This document shows, piece by piece, positions 44,518 to 52,957 of a DNA stretch of 64,000 nt (the first letter of the stretch is position 1; every line of letters starts with the position of its first letter). The notes under the pieces are model-generated. The model saw only the letters and a list, made by a program, of their open reading frames with translations. It was not told where the DNA came from and did not search any database. Source of the DNA: Dokdonella_A sp046347015 (GTDB lineage: Bacteria > Pseudomonadota > Gammaproteobacteria > Xanthomonadales > Rhodanobacteraceae). Location: assembly GCA_046347015.1 (NCBI GenBank), contig JAXMHA010000012.1, positions 1 to 64,000 on the forward strand. Reading direction: 5' to 3'. Made by a program: the position numbers and the translations under genes.

Positions 44518-45116
44518 CAGGAATGCTCCGCGAGCAGCCGTTTCACGTCGTGCGTGATCTGGTCGACCGTGTTGATCGGCGTGCCGAGCAACCGCGCCCG
44601 TCCGTCACGGTCGAACACGTAGATCGCCGAGCTGTGGCTGACCTCGTACTTGTCGTTGGCGTCGCCGGGGTCGCGCGAGAACGCGGCGCGATAGCGTTTC
44701 GCCAGCGCTTCGACCTGCTGCGGCGTGCCGGTGAGTCCGGTCACGTGCGAGTCGAATGCGGTGACGTACTCGTGCAGCACGTCGGGCGTGTCGCGCGCGG
44801 GATCGACCGACACGAACAGCACGTGCACGCCGTCGGCTTCCGCGCCGAGGCGCTGCAGCATCACGTGCAGGTGGGTCAGCGTCAGCGGGCAGACGTCGGG
44901 GCAGTGCGTGTAGCCGAAGTACAGGATGTTGACCTTGCCGGCATAGTCGCTGGCCGTGACCGGATTGCCGATGTCGGAAGTCAGCTTGAACGCGAGGTTC
45001 GGCAGGTGCCCGCTCACGTCGTCGAGCTGCCAGGGCTCGGGCGTGCGCGCGCAGGCGGCGAGGACGGCCAGCAAGGCCGCCGCGGCGACGGCCCGGAACA
45101 GGGATCTGGGGCTCAC
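44517..45116 (-). CDS. SCO1/SenC copper-delivery lipoprotein
   Basis: A 199-residue SCO protein with thioredoxin fold that metallates CuA of oxidase subunit II. The signal ends in a lipobox (LLAVLAACA). The copper Cys pair is YTHCPDVCPLTL (C-x3-C) and the third ligand is His in YEVSHSSAIYVFD. VLFVSVDPARDTPDVL is also typical. The start is GTG 45116, the only one that places the signal peptide at the N-terminus; no good ribosome binding site is seen. First gene of the SCO1-PCu(A)C operon, convergent to the cox cluster. Confidence 0.92.
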   Translation of the reverse strand: MSPRSLFRAVAAAALLAVLAACARTPEPWQLDDVSGHLPNLAFKLTSDIGNPVTASDYAGKVNILYFGYTHCPDVCPLTLTHLHVMLQRLGAEADGVHVLFVSVDPARDTPDVLHEYVTAFDSHVTGLTGTPQQVEALAKRYRAAFSRDPGDANDKYEVSHSSAIYVFDRDGRARLLGTPINTVDQITHDVKRLLAEHS

Positions 45117-45270
45117 GGAAGGAGATGCGGTGCAGGGTGGTTCGATGATGCCGGCATTGTCGGCGCTCGGCACGCGAACCGCAACCGCGCACCGTGCCGG
45201 TGGCGCCCGGCCCGGCCGCCCGCGAAGCCGTCGCGCTAGACTGCCGGCCTCACCCGCGGAGGACGGCGCC

Positions 45271-45753
45271 ATGCCCGGCATCTACGACTTCAGCGCGAAG
45301 GCGATCGACGGCAAGGACCAGAAGCTCGCGAAGTGGAAGGGCGACGTGGCCCTGGTCGTCAACGTCGCCTCGAAGTGCGGCTTCACGCCGCAGTACGCCG
45401 GCCTCGAAGCGCTGTACCGCGAATTCCAGGGTCGCGGCCTCGTCGTGCTCGGCTTCCCGTGCGACCAGTTCGGGCACCAGGAACCGGGCGACGAGGCGGA
45501 AATCCGGAAGTTCTGTTCGCTGACGTACGACGTGACGTTCCCGCTGTTCGCGAAGATCGACGTCAACGGCGCCAACACGCACCCGCTGTACCGGTACCTC
45601 AAGGGCGCCGCGAAGGGCCTCCTCGGCAGCGAGGCGATCAAGTGGAACTTCACGAAGTTCCTGACCGATCGCGACGGCAACGCGGTGCGGCGCTACGCGC
45701 CGGCCGACACGCCGCAAAGCCTGCACGACGACATCGACCGCGCGCTCGGCTGA
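45271..45753 (+). CDS. Glutathione peroxidase-like thiol peroxidase
   Basis: A 160-residue GPx-family enzyme reducing hydroperoxides, probably with thioredoxin. The peroxidatic Cys is in NVASKCGFTPQYAGLEALY; LGFPCDQFGHQEPG carries the Gln and resolving Cys region, and KWNFTKFLTDRDG gives the catalytic Trp-Asn. CGGAGGA precedes the ATG. Divergent from the SCO1 gene with a 154-bp gap. Confidence 0.95.
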   Translation: MPGIYDFSAKAIDGKDQKLAKWKGDVALVVNVASKCGFTPQYAGLEALYREFQGRGLVVLGFPCDQFGHQEPGDEAEIRKFCSLTYDVTFPLFAKIDVNGANTHPLYRYLKGAAKGLLGSEAIKWNFTKFLTDRDGNAVRRYAPADTPQSLHDDIDRALG

Positions 45754-45782
45754 CAGGACTGCGGCGCACGCGCAGCCGAACC

Positions 45783-45816
45783 GGAACCGCCATCACGGTT
45801 CCGCGTTCCTGAACGC
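45783..45816 (+). terminator. Tandem hairpins after the glutathione peroxidase gene
   Basis: GGAACCG (45783-45789) pairs with CGGTTCC (45796-45802) and is followed at once by GCGTTC (45803-45808) paired with GAACGC (45811-45816). No T-run follows, so intrinsic termination is uncertain. The hairpins may mark the 3' end of the gpx transcript. Confidence 0.35.
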
Positions 45817-45895
45817 GCAATTGACACCTGGCGCACGGTCGCTTAACGCGGGCGGGTGGATGGTGTGCGCCCCGCTCGTGCCCGTGGATCCCCCG

Positions 45896-47203
45896 ATGTC
45901 CCTGTCCCTGACGCGCTTCGTTTTCCTCGCGGCGTTGGCGCTGCCGCTGCCCGCGCTCGCCGGCACGTACTACATCGCGCCGCCGCCGGCCGGCGACGAC
46001 GGCAACCCCGGCACGGAGTCCCAGCCGTGGGCCACGCTGCAGCACGCGGCCGACACCATCGGCCCCGGTGATACCGTCCTCGTGCACGCCGGCAACTACG
46101 CGGGCGCCCAGTTCACGACCTCCGGCACCTCCAGCGCGCCGATCGTCCTCGAAGCCTATCCCGGCGAAACCCCGGCGATCACCTCGGACAACGAATCGAC
46201 GCCGGACGGCATCAACCTCGAGGGCGCGTCGTGGATGACGGTGCAGGGCTTCAACGTCAGCAACCGCAGCCGCGCCGGCATCCGCGCGGTGACCTGCGAG
46301 CACGTCACGATCCGCGACAACACCACCGACGGCAATTTCAAGTGGGGCATTTTCACCGGGTTCTGCGACGACCTCCTGATCAAGGACAATGTCACCTCGA
46401 ACAGCGTCGACGAACACGGCATCTACGTCAGCAACAGCGGCGACCGCCCGACCATCCGCGGCAACGTCACCTTCGGCAACAACGATTGCGGCATCCAGTT
46501 GAACGGCGACGCGTCCGAGGGCGGCGACGGCATCATTTCCGACGCGGTCATCGAGGGCAACATCATCCATGACAACAACCTCGGCACCGGCGGGTCGGCG
46601 ATCAACATGGATGGCGTGCAGGATTCGCTGATCGCGAACAACCTGCTGTACGACAACCACTCGAGCGGCATCTCGCTGTTCCAGGACGACGGCGGCGGGC
46701 CGTCGAGTGGCAACCGGGTGCTGAACAACACGGTGCTGGTGGCCAGCGACGGCCGCTGGGCGCTCAACATCCAGGACGGCGCGGTCGACAACACGGTCGA
46801 GAACAACATCCTGTGGAATTATCATTCCTATCGCGGCAGCCTCGACATCAGCGAGGATTCGCTGCCCGGCTTCCACAGCGACTACAACGCGGTGATGGAC
46901 CGCTTCACGACCGACGACGGCGACTCGATCCTGACGCTGGCCGAGTGGCAGCAACAGACCGGCCAGGACGCCCACTCGTTCGTGACGACGCCGGACGCGC
47001 TGTTCGTCGACGTGGCCGATGACAACTATCAGCTCTCGCCATCGAGCCCGGCCGTCGATGCCGGCACGACGCTGCAGGACGTGACGACCGACATCGTCGG
47101 CGTCACGCGGCCACAGGGGCCGGCCTACGACATCGGCGCCTACGAGCTGCCTTCGGGCCCGCCGCCCGATCCGATCTTCGCGAACGGGTTCGATTCGCCC
47201 TGA
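45896..47203 (+). CDS. Secreted right-handed parallel beta-helix protein with IFANGF tail
   Basis: A 435-residue secreted protein. Signal peptide MSLSLTRFVFLAALALPLPA is followed by GTYYIAPPPAGDDGNPGTESQPWATLQHA, the usual start of DUF1565/pectate-lyase-like beta-helices. About eight coils follow with repeated GI.. / N.V/I..N patterns (AGIRAVTCEHVTIRDNTTDGNF, HGIYVSNSGDRPTIRGNVTFGN, SGISLFQDDGGGPSSGNRVLNN). The end is PSSPAVDAGTTL...DIGAYELPSG and then DPIFANGFDSP. The nature of the ligand (probably polysaccharide) is unknown. The tail resembles one on the LRR protein at 58-59 kb. Confidence 0.85.
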   Translation: MSLSLTRFVFLAALALPLPALAGTYYIAPPPAGDDGNPGTESQPWATLQHAADTIGPGDTVLVHAGNYAGAQFTTSGTSSAPIVLEAYPGETPAITSDNESTPDGINLEGASWMTVQGFNVSNRSRAGIRAVTCEHVTIRDNTTDGNFKWGIFTGFCDDLLIKDNVTSNSVDEHGIYVSNSGDRPTIRGNVTFGNNDCGIQLNGDASEGGDGIISDAVIEGNIIHDNNLGTGGSAINMDGVQDSLIANNLLYDNHSSGISLFQDDGGGPSSGNRVLNNTVLVASDGRWALNIQDGAVDNTVENNILWNYHSYRGSLDISEDSLPGFHSDYNAVMDRFTTDDGDSILTLAEWQQQTGQDAHSFVTTPDALFVDVADDNYQLSPSSPAVDAGTTLQDVTTDIVGVTRPQGPAYDIGAYELPSGPPPDPIFANGFDSP

Positions 47204-47273
47204 CGCGCGCGAGGATTGCCCGGAGGATACTTGGGAAGCGCTGAAGAGCCGTTGCGAGCGATGACAGATTGGT

Positions 47274-47325
47274 GCGACGCCGGAGCGCAGCAACCGCAGT
47301 GTGCTTGGGCGTACATGAGGATTAC
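47274..47325 (-). repeat. Dispersed intergenic repeat, copy B
   Basis: Inverted copy of the 39366-39417 repeat, 48 of 52 bases identical. It lies about 70 bases after the beta-helix gene. The flanking 47204-47452 contains no gene that I can support. Confidence 0.75.
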
Positions 47326-47452
47326 TCGCCGCATCCGCGGCTCGCCCTCCGGGCCATTCGCCGCGCGAATGTTCGCTCCGGCATCCGGCCTTCGCAGTGC
47401 GAGCACCGCCGGCGCGCAATGTGTCGAGCGCAGCGGGCCATGCAGAGCTTCC

Positions 47453-48103
47453 TCAGTGCACCCAGTTGCCGCCGCGCCGCCGCCGCACCAGCCCGGCATC
47501 GGCGATGTCGCCGGCGTCCTTCGCGGTCGGTGGGTTGGAGCGCCAGTATTCGGCCACTGCGCCGACGACGCGCGGGATCTCGGCAAGGCAGGCCTCGTAG
47601 TCGTCATCCTCGAGCGGCGTGAACTCGCCGTCCGATTCGAACACGCCGTCGTCGATCGCGAGCGTGACGATCGGCCCGAGGATCTGCATCAGCCGTTCGT
47701 CCGAATGCAGGCGCGCCTGCCAGGCCGGCGCGCGCAGGTCGATGCCGCGCGAAAAACCCTCGCACCAGCCGCGCGCGGTGAACGCCTCGCCGGGGTCGTC
47801 GAGTTCACCCAGGATCGGTTCGTAGACCCCGGTCGCGAGTTCCGGCGCGATCGCGTCGTTGAGCCGGGCGAGCAAGGTCAGCACGCGCTCGCCCTCCGTC
47901 GCGTCGGCGAACGGCGCGTGCAGCACTTCCGGCAGCCACTCCTCCGGCGTCGCCGGTTTCGGCCCGACCGCAAGCGCGGTCAGCAGGCCATGCACGCCAT
48001 CCAGCAGCAGGCTTTCGCCGTCCGCATGGTCGCGCAGGAACCGGTCGAGCTCGTCGAGCTCGGGATCGGTCGGTGACGCGGGCAACTCGTCAAACGCCAT
48101 CAT
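47453..48103 (-). CDS. UPF0149 (YgfB/YecA) family protein
   Basis: A 216-residue helical cytoplasmic protein of UPF0149: DELDRFLRDHADGESLLLDGVHGLLTALAVGP, RGWCEGFSRGIDLRAPAWQ and DDDYEACLAEIPRVVGAVAEYW are typical. It lacks the C-terminal SEC-C zinc motif found in some YecA proteins. Function is unclear. It starts inside the last 14 bases of xthA and is thus coupled to it. Confidence 0.88.
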   Translation of the reverse strand: MMAFDELPASPTDPELDELDRFLRDHADGESLLLDGVHGLLTALAVGPKPATPEEWLPEVLHAPFADATEGERVLTLLARLNDAIAPELATGVYEPILGELDDPGEAFTARGWCEGFSRGIDLRAPAWQARLHSDERLMQILGPIVTLAIDDGVFESDGEFTPLEDDDYEACLAEIPRVVGAVAEYWRSNPPTAKDAGDIADAGLVRRRRGGNWVH

Positions 48104-48887
48104 CGATCTCCAGCAACACCGGTGCGTGGTCGGACGGCCGCTCCCAGGTCCGTGGCGTGCGGTCGATCAGGGCGCCGCGGCACGCGCCGCGCAGCGCGTC
48201 GCCGACCAGGATCAGGTCGATCCGCAACCCGAGGTTGCGCCGGAACGCCGCCTGCCGGTAGTCCCACCAACTGTAATGCCCGGCGTCGTTCTCGAACAGC
48301 CGGAAGCTGTCGGCGAGGCCGAGACCAAGCATCCGCGCCAGCGCCTCCCGTTCCGGCGTCGAGCACAGGATCTGCTCGCGCCACGCCGCCGGATCGTGCA
48401 CGTCGCGATCGTCCGGCGCGATGTTGAAGTCGCCGAGCACGACCAGCCGCGGCGTGCGCGCGAGTTCATCCGCGAGGAACGCCGTCACCCTGGCCAGCCA
48501 GTGCAGCTTGTGTTCGTACTTGTCCGAGCCGACGGCCTGGCCGTTGACGACGTACAGGTCGACGATGCGCAGCGCCCGTTCCGGCGCCGCGCCCGGGCTG
48601 CCGGTCGTCGCCCCGAGGATGCGCCGCTGCGGATCGTCGAGGTCCGGGATGTCCGTCACGACCTCGCCGAGCGGCGCACGCGACAGGATCGCGACGCCGT
48701 TGTAGGTCTTCTGCCCCGACGCGACCGAGTGGTAGCCGGCCTCCGCGAACGCCGCGTGCGGAAACTTCGCATCCTCGAGCTTCGTTTCCTGCAATGCGAG
48801 CACGTCCGGCTTCGTCTCGCCGAGCCAGCGCAACACGTGCGGCAAGCGCACGTTCAGCGAATTGACGTTCCAGCTCGCGATCCGCAT
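48090..48887 (-). CDS. xthA: Exodeoxyribonuclease III / AP endonuclease
   Basis: A 265-residue EEP-fold enzyme that cuts at abasic sites and trims 3' ends. MRIASWNVNSLNVRLPHVLRW, LALQETKLEDAKFP (metal Glu), VDLYVVNGQAVGSDKY, VVLGDFNIAPDDRDVHDP (Asp/Asn pair), RIDLILVG and the C-terminal RPSDHAPVLLEI (catalytic His) are all in place. Full length. Confidence 0.95.
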   Translation of the reverse strand: MRIASWNVNSLNVRLPHVLRWLGETKPDVLALQETKLEDAKFPHAAFAEAGYHSVASGQKTYNGVAILSRAPLGEVVTDIPDLDDPQRRILGATTGSPGAAPERALRIVDLYVVNGQAVGSDKYEHKLHWLARVTAFLADELARTPRLVVLGDFNIAPDDRDVHDPAAWREQILCSTPEREALARMLGLGLADSFRLFENDAGHYSWWDYRQAAFRRNLGLRIDLILVGDALRGACRGALIDRTPRTWERPSDHAPVLLEIDDGV

Positions 48888-49101
48888 CGGCGGAGTGTAG
48901 CGCGGGTGGGCGGTGTCGCCGAAAGCGTGGCGCTATCCCGTACTGCCGTTCGCCCCGGGTTCATCGACACACACAGAATCGATTGAATGGATTCGGATTT
49001 CCCGAGGGAGCCGGCCGACGCGATGGCTTGCGTGCAACAGACTGTTGCCTTGCGCACGCACGCGATGCGAACTTCCCGGTGCCGCGAGCGCACGATGCGT
49101 T

Positions 49102-49118
49102 GTTGCGTGATGCGCAAC
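49102..49118. promoter_or_regulatory. Candidate HigA operator
   Basis: GTTGCG (49102-49107) and CGCAAC (49113-49118) form a 6-bp inverted repeat around TGATG, 16 bases ahead of the higB start. Toxin-antitoxin antitoxins of this type bind such palindromes over their own promoter. A possible -10 region lies just downstream, but no clear promoter pair is seen. Confidence 0.45.
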
Positions 49119-49134
49119 ATGGTACAGTTGCGAT

Positions 49135-49413
49135 GTGATCAAGACGTTCCGGCACAAGGGACTGCGCAGGTTCTTCGAGACGGGTAGCACCGCCGGCATT
49201 CAGGCCAACCACGCCAAACGGTTACGGATGCAGTTGGCGGCACTCGATACCGCACGGACAGTCGAGGACATGGACATCCCCGGATTCCGCCTGCATCGGC
49301 TGAAGGGTCACATGCATGGACGCTGGTCGGTCTCGGTCAGCGGCAACTGGCGGTTGACGTTCGAGTTCCGCGAAGGGAACGCCTACATCCTGGACTACGA
49401 GGACTATCACTGA
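49135..49413 (+). CDS. higB: HigB-type mRNA interferase toxin
   Basis: A 92-residue RelE-fold toxin: MIKTFRHKGLRRFFETGSTA, QANHAKRLRMQLAALDTART, GFRLHRLKGHMHGRWSVSVSGNWRLTFEF and the C-terminal YILDYEDYH define HigB (RelE-type ribosome-dependent mRNA cleavage). The start is GTG. The stop overlaps higA (TGATG). Toxin-first order is typical of higBA. Confidence 0.94.
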   Translation: MIKTFRHKGLRRFFETGSTAGIQANHAKRLRMQLAALDTARTVEDMDIPGFRLHRLKGHMHGRWSVSVSGNWRLTFEFREGNAYILDYEDYH

Positions 49414-49706
49414 TGCGCATGTACGACCCTCCCCATCCGGGAGAATTCATCACCGACATTTACCTCGAGCCCAACGGCATCAGTGGTCGCGAGCTGGCGG
49501 CGAAGCTGGACGTCGCGGCGTCCACCCTCAGCCGTATCCTGAAGGGCGCGAGCCGGGTCACGCCGGAAATGGCGCTCCGTCTCTCCAAGGCCATTGGCCG
49601 TTCGCCCGAAAGTTGGCTCGCCATGCAGGATGCCCACGACCTTTGGGCGGCACGTCGACATGTCGATCTGAAGCGGGTTGGAAAGCTCAAGTTGGAAGCG
49701 GCGTAG
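49413..49706 (+). CDS. higA: HigA antitoxin (HTH-XRE)
   Basis: A 97-residue antitoxin and autorepressor. MRMYDPPHPGEFITDIYLEP is the HigA signature, followed by an XRE helix-turn-helix (GRELAAKLDVAASTLSRILKGASRVTPEMALRLSKAIG) and the toxin-contacting tail WLAMQDAHDLWAARR. It neutralises HigB and probably binds the palindrome at 49102-49118. Confidence 0.95.
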   Translation: MRMYDPPHPGEFITDIYLEPNGISGRELAAKLDVAASTLSRILKGASRVTPEMALRLSKAIGRSPESWLAMQDAHDLWAARRHVDLKRVGKLKLEAA

Positions 49707-50142
49707 GTTCTGCCGATCGACCGCCGCAGGTCGCGGCACGCGGGTTGGCGGGGTGTAGCTTTGCGGCGCCCGGAGTCACATGAACTGTGGCTTCGGTCGC
49801 GGTCGCGGATTGCCATGCGGAATGGACGCCGACAGACCGATCAGCAAGGCGGTACGCGCGCGACTGCGCGGTCCAGAAGTTCGGTCAGGTGCAATCGCTT
49901 TGGCGAATCAAGATCGACATCACGGTCGGAATTGGGCGGTCCCGATTCTTATCGGCGGTGGCACATCGTTTGCTTGCCAATGTTTGGGGTCTTGCCGGGA
50001 AAACCACGCATGCGGCACGCGTCGGGTGCGCCACAATCCCGGCACACCCAAACGTCGGCGACCGGGAGGGCGCCGTCGTTCAATGCCCGCCAGAATCGGC
50101 GGGCGAATTGCTACGTTCGAACATTCTTGGCAAGGGGGAACC
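49707..50142 (+). other. Gene-free stretch between higBA and the NPYG protein
   Basis: No supported gene in 436 bp. A hairpin GCCCGCC (50085-50091) with GGCGGGC (50098-50104) lies 38 bases before the next ATG and could sit in that gene's 5' leader. Short open frames here have no recognisable content. Confidence 0.45.
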
Positions 50143-50595
50143 ATGAAAACTCGACTCATCTCGGTCATCCTGCTGTCCGCTTGCGGCGCGGCATCCGCCC
50201 AGACTTACCTCGGCAACTACAGTTCCAATCGCTACGACCCAAACTCCACGTCCAATCCCTACGGTGCCGGCAGTCGATTTGGCGCGAACAGCATCCACAA
50301 CCGGTTTGGGCAGTTCGGCAGCCCGTACTCGAACCGCAGTGCCAACAATCCCTACGCCACCGATGCCCCGAAGCTTTACGACAGCCAGGGCAACTACCGC
50401 GGGAAACTCAGCAGCAACCAGTTCGACCCGGATTCGATTTCGAATCCCTATGGTCGCTACGGCAGTCGTTACTCACCGGACAGCCTCAACAACCCGTACG
50501 GTGCGGGCAACCCGTATCGCGCCGACAGCCCCAGCAACCCGTACGGGCAAGGCTTGACCATCATGGGTGATGAAGACGGGGATGGAGGCGACTAG
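50143..50595 (+). CDS. Secreted NPYG-repeat protein
   Basis: A 150-residue exported protein. Signal peptide MKTRLISVILLSACGAASAQ is followed by degenerate short repeats built on N-P-Y-G/D: STSNPYGAGSRFG, SANNPYATDAPKLY, DPDSISNPYGRYG, DSLNNPYGAGNPYR, DSPSNPYGQG. The repeats alternate Ser/Asn/Gly and aromatic residues, giving a low-complexity, probably extended chain. The tail is acidic (GDEDGDGGD). It resembles a group of uncharacterised secreted proteins in Proteobacteria. GGGGG precedes the ATG. Confidence 0.75.
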   Translation: MKTRLISVILLSACGAASAQTYLGNYSSNRYDPNSTSNPYGAGSRFGANSIHNRFGQFGSPYSNRSANNPYATDAPKLYDSQGNYRGKLSSNQFDPDSISNPYGRYGSRYSPDSLNNPYGAGNPYRADSPSNPYGQGLTIMGDEDGDGGD

Positions 50596-50675
50596 CCGAA
50601 GCGCGAAGCTGACCCGCCGGGTTCCGAGCGGGCTGACAGCGGAAGCCGCCAATCGGTCCTTACGCGATCGCGGAT

Positions 50676-52754
50676 TCAGCGGACGGAGAAGATCTTCGTG
50701 GCGACTGCCCGGCCGTCGAGAAAGATCTCGACTTCGTAGTTGCCACGTGGCCAACCATCGGGTTTCGAGATATGGAATGTTGTCGTTGCCGCACCGTTCG
50801 GCGCGATGACTTCGTTGGACTCGTTTACCGTTTGGCCGTCCTGATAAGTCCATCGTGCAGCCAAGGTCGCGCTTGGCGCTGCTCCAGCGGTCGACACGGC
50901 TGCATAGACCATGTCACGCGGCGAAAACGATGTCGTCGGCTCAGTGACTTTCTGGTCGGGACCGACTGCGTTGCCGAGAACGACGGAAGTGACGGTCACT
51001 GTTGCCGATGCCGGCGCGACTGTCGCGGCGGACGTTGGTGCCGCAGCCCGCGGATGCGCCGCCCACCATTGGGCAGCCAGCCGTTGCGCTTCGGCAATCT
51101 GTTGAGGTGTCATCTTTCTCTCTGTGCGTGAGAGCGCCTCGTCAGCGCCTTCAGTCCCGTTGGCCTTGGCGAGGATGAACCACTTGGCCGCCTGAACGTA
51201 GTCTTGCGGAGTCCCCTCGCCGTTGAAATACGTCACGCCGAGGTTGAACTGCGCTTTGGTGTGGCCTTGTTCCGCCGCCTTGCCGTACCAGTAGATGGCC
51301 TTCGAATGGTCCTGCGGAACACCCATGCCGTGGTCGTACATGATTCCCAAGTTGAACTGCGCGGAGGCGTCGCCTTGTTCTGCCGCTTTGCCGTACCAGT
51401 AGAAGGCCTTCGCATAGTTCTGAGGAACACCCCTGCCGTTGCCGTACATGATTCCCAAGTTGAACTGCGCGATGGCGTGGCCTTGTTCCGCCGCTTTGCC
51501 GTACCAGAAGATCGCCTTCGCATAGTTCTGCGGAACACCCCTGCCATCGAAGTACATATTTCCCAAGTGGAACTGCGCCGAAGCATCGCCTTGTTCTGCC
51601 GCCTTGGCGTACCAGTAGAGCGCTTTTGCATCGTCCCGCGGAACGCCGTTGCCGTTGCCGTACATTCCTCCCAGAAAGTTCTGCGCCTTGGCATCGCCTT
51701 GCGCTGCCGCCTTGCCGTACCAGTAGGCCGCTTTCGCATGGTCCTGCAAGACACCCTCGCCGAGGTCATACATCACGCCGAGAACGGTTTGCGCCAAGGC
51801 GTCGCCTTGTTCTGCTGCCTTGTCGTACCAGTAAGCTGCCTTCACAAGGTCGGGCGGGACACCCTTTCCAAATTGGTAAATTAGCCCGAGGTGGTACTGC
51901 GCTTCAGCATCGCCTTGCTTAGCCAGCGCCTCGGTGTGGGCGAGGTCGCTCGTTCCTTGCGGTGACTTGGTTGCTCCATCGTTGCTCGGCGGCCGCCGAT
52001 TGCCATTTCCCGGGGGAGGTGCGCCCTCCGCCTTCGCCACCGTGCCCGGAGCAGGATTCGCCGCAGCCTCCGCCGCCAACTCCTGCGCCGTCTTCCCGCG
52101 CTGTGGCAACGCTTCGACCCATTCCACCGGCAGCGCGAAGTTGAGCTGCTGGCCGGCGGTCACCTGATAGGAAGTGATTCCGATGAGGCGTCCCTGTCCG
52201 TCGAACAAGCCACCGCCGCTGGAGCCCGGCGAGATCGGCGCGGTGGTCTGGATCGCGACGCCGTCGGGAATCTTGCGCAAGCTCGATACCAAGCCGTCGG
52301 ACAGGGTGAGGTCGTACCCTTCGGGCGTACCGATCGCGTACACCTTGTCGCCAACCGCAAGCGTCGCTGTCGAACCGATCGTGGCTGCTGGCGCTTCGAG
52401 TCCGTCGACTGCGAACGAGCACAGATCGCCCTTGAGGTCACCGTAGCGGAGTACTGCCGTGAATCGCTGCTGGCGATACACGACGATTGCGGAATCGGTA
52501 TCCTTGTAGGTGAACACGTGGCAGTTGCTGACCACCACGCCCTTGGCAATCACGACGCCGCTGCCGAATGCAACGGGCTTTTGTTGCGCGTCGAGTGCTT
52601 CGACAACGACTATGCTCGGCGATGCGGTTGCGAAAACCCGGCTGGCCGCCGTCGCGCCGTCGGCTGCGACATCCTGATCCGCGGCACTGCCGGTCGCAGC
52701 GCAACCAAACACGCCAAAGATCATCCCCAACGACAAGACCGTGATCCTGTTCAC
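50676..52754 (-). CDS. Trypsin-like serine protease fused to Sel1 repeats (lipoprotein)
   Basis: A 692-residue envelope protein. The signal MNRITVLSLGMIFGVFGCAA could be a lipobox with Cys18. A trypsin-like protease domain (about 38-215) has His79 (VVSNCHVF), Asp110 (KGDLCSF) and Ser179 (SPGSSGGGLFD). A Pro/Gly linker leads to seven 36-residue Sel1 repeats (281-532), then a beta-rich C-terminal domain (about 580-692). The start is GTG 52754, since GGGAG stands 6 bases ahead; a TTG at 52775 lacks this. Sel1 repeats bind partner proteins, so this may be a scaffolded periplasmic protease. The fusion is unusual in my experience. Confidence 0.85.
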   Translation of the reverse strand: MNRITVLSLGMIFGVFGCAATGSAADQDVAADGATAASRVFATASPSIVVVEALDAQQKPVAFGSGVVIAKGVVVSNCHVFTYKDTDSAIVVYRQQRFTAVLRYGDLKGDLCSFAVDGLEAPAATIGSTATLAVGDKVYAIGTPEGYDLTLSDGLVSSLRKIPDGVAIQTTAPISPGSSGGGLFDGQGRLIGITSYQVTAGQQLNFALPVEWVEALPQRGKTAQELAAEAAANPAPGTVAKAEGAPPPGNGNRRPPSNDGATKSPQGTSDLAHTEALAKQGDAEAQYHLGLIYQFGKGVPPDLVKAAYWYDKAAEQGDALAQTVLGVMYDLGEGVLQDHAKAAYWYGKAAAQGDAKAQNFLGGMYGNGNGVPRDDAKALYWYAKAAEQGDASAQFHLGNMYFDGRGVPQNYAKAIFWYGKAAEQGHAIAQFNLGIMYGNGRGVPQNYAKAFYWYGKAAEQGDASAQFNLGIMYDHGMGVPQDHSKAIYWYGKAAEQGHTKAQFNLGVTYFNGEGTPQDYVQAAKWFILAKANGTEGADEALSRTERKMTPQQIAEAQRLAAQWWAAHPRAAAPTSAATVAPASATVTVTSVVLGNAVGPDQKVTEPTTSFSPRDMVYAAVSTAGAAPSATLAARWTYQDGQTVNESNEVIAPNGAATTTFHISKPDGWPRGNYEVEIFLDGRAVATKIFSVR
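51159..51914 (-). repeat. Seven tandem Sel1 repeats (108-bp unit)
   Basis: Within the protease gene, seven 108-bp units code for copies of GDAxAQFxLGxMYxxGxGVPQ... followed by a KAxYWYGKAAEQ block. Units 4-6 are most alike at DNA level, suggesting recent duplication or gene conversion; the last is most diverged. Confidence 0.85.
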
Positions 52755-52957
52755 GGCGTTCTCCCTGTTCCCCAACCGTCGCCGATTCTAGCCACATCGA
52801 TGCGTCGCGGCGCCAAGCGGTTGGCAGAATCAGAGCACGCGCGGCGCAAGATCGGGATCAAGGCGCACCGAAGCATCATCGGGCCCACACGTTGGGCTCC
52901 CGACGCAGAGGGCTAGGGAAACTCAAGACATGCGGCGTCAACCATCGGAGTGAGGTA

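Noticed and set aside
45650..47419. 589-codon minus-strand open frame opposite the beta-helix gene
   Set aside because: Low-complexity shadow; it crosses the dispersed repeat.
51159..51914. CRISPR-like array
   Set aside because: The 108-bp periodic repeat is coding Sel1 units without spacers.
52755..52775. TTG start for the protease-Sel1 gene
   Set aside because: No ribosome binding site; the GTG at 52754 has GGGAG six bases upstream and begins the signal peptide.
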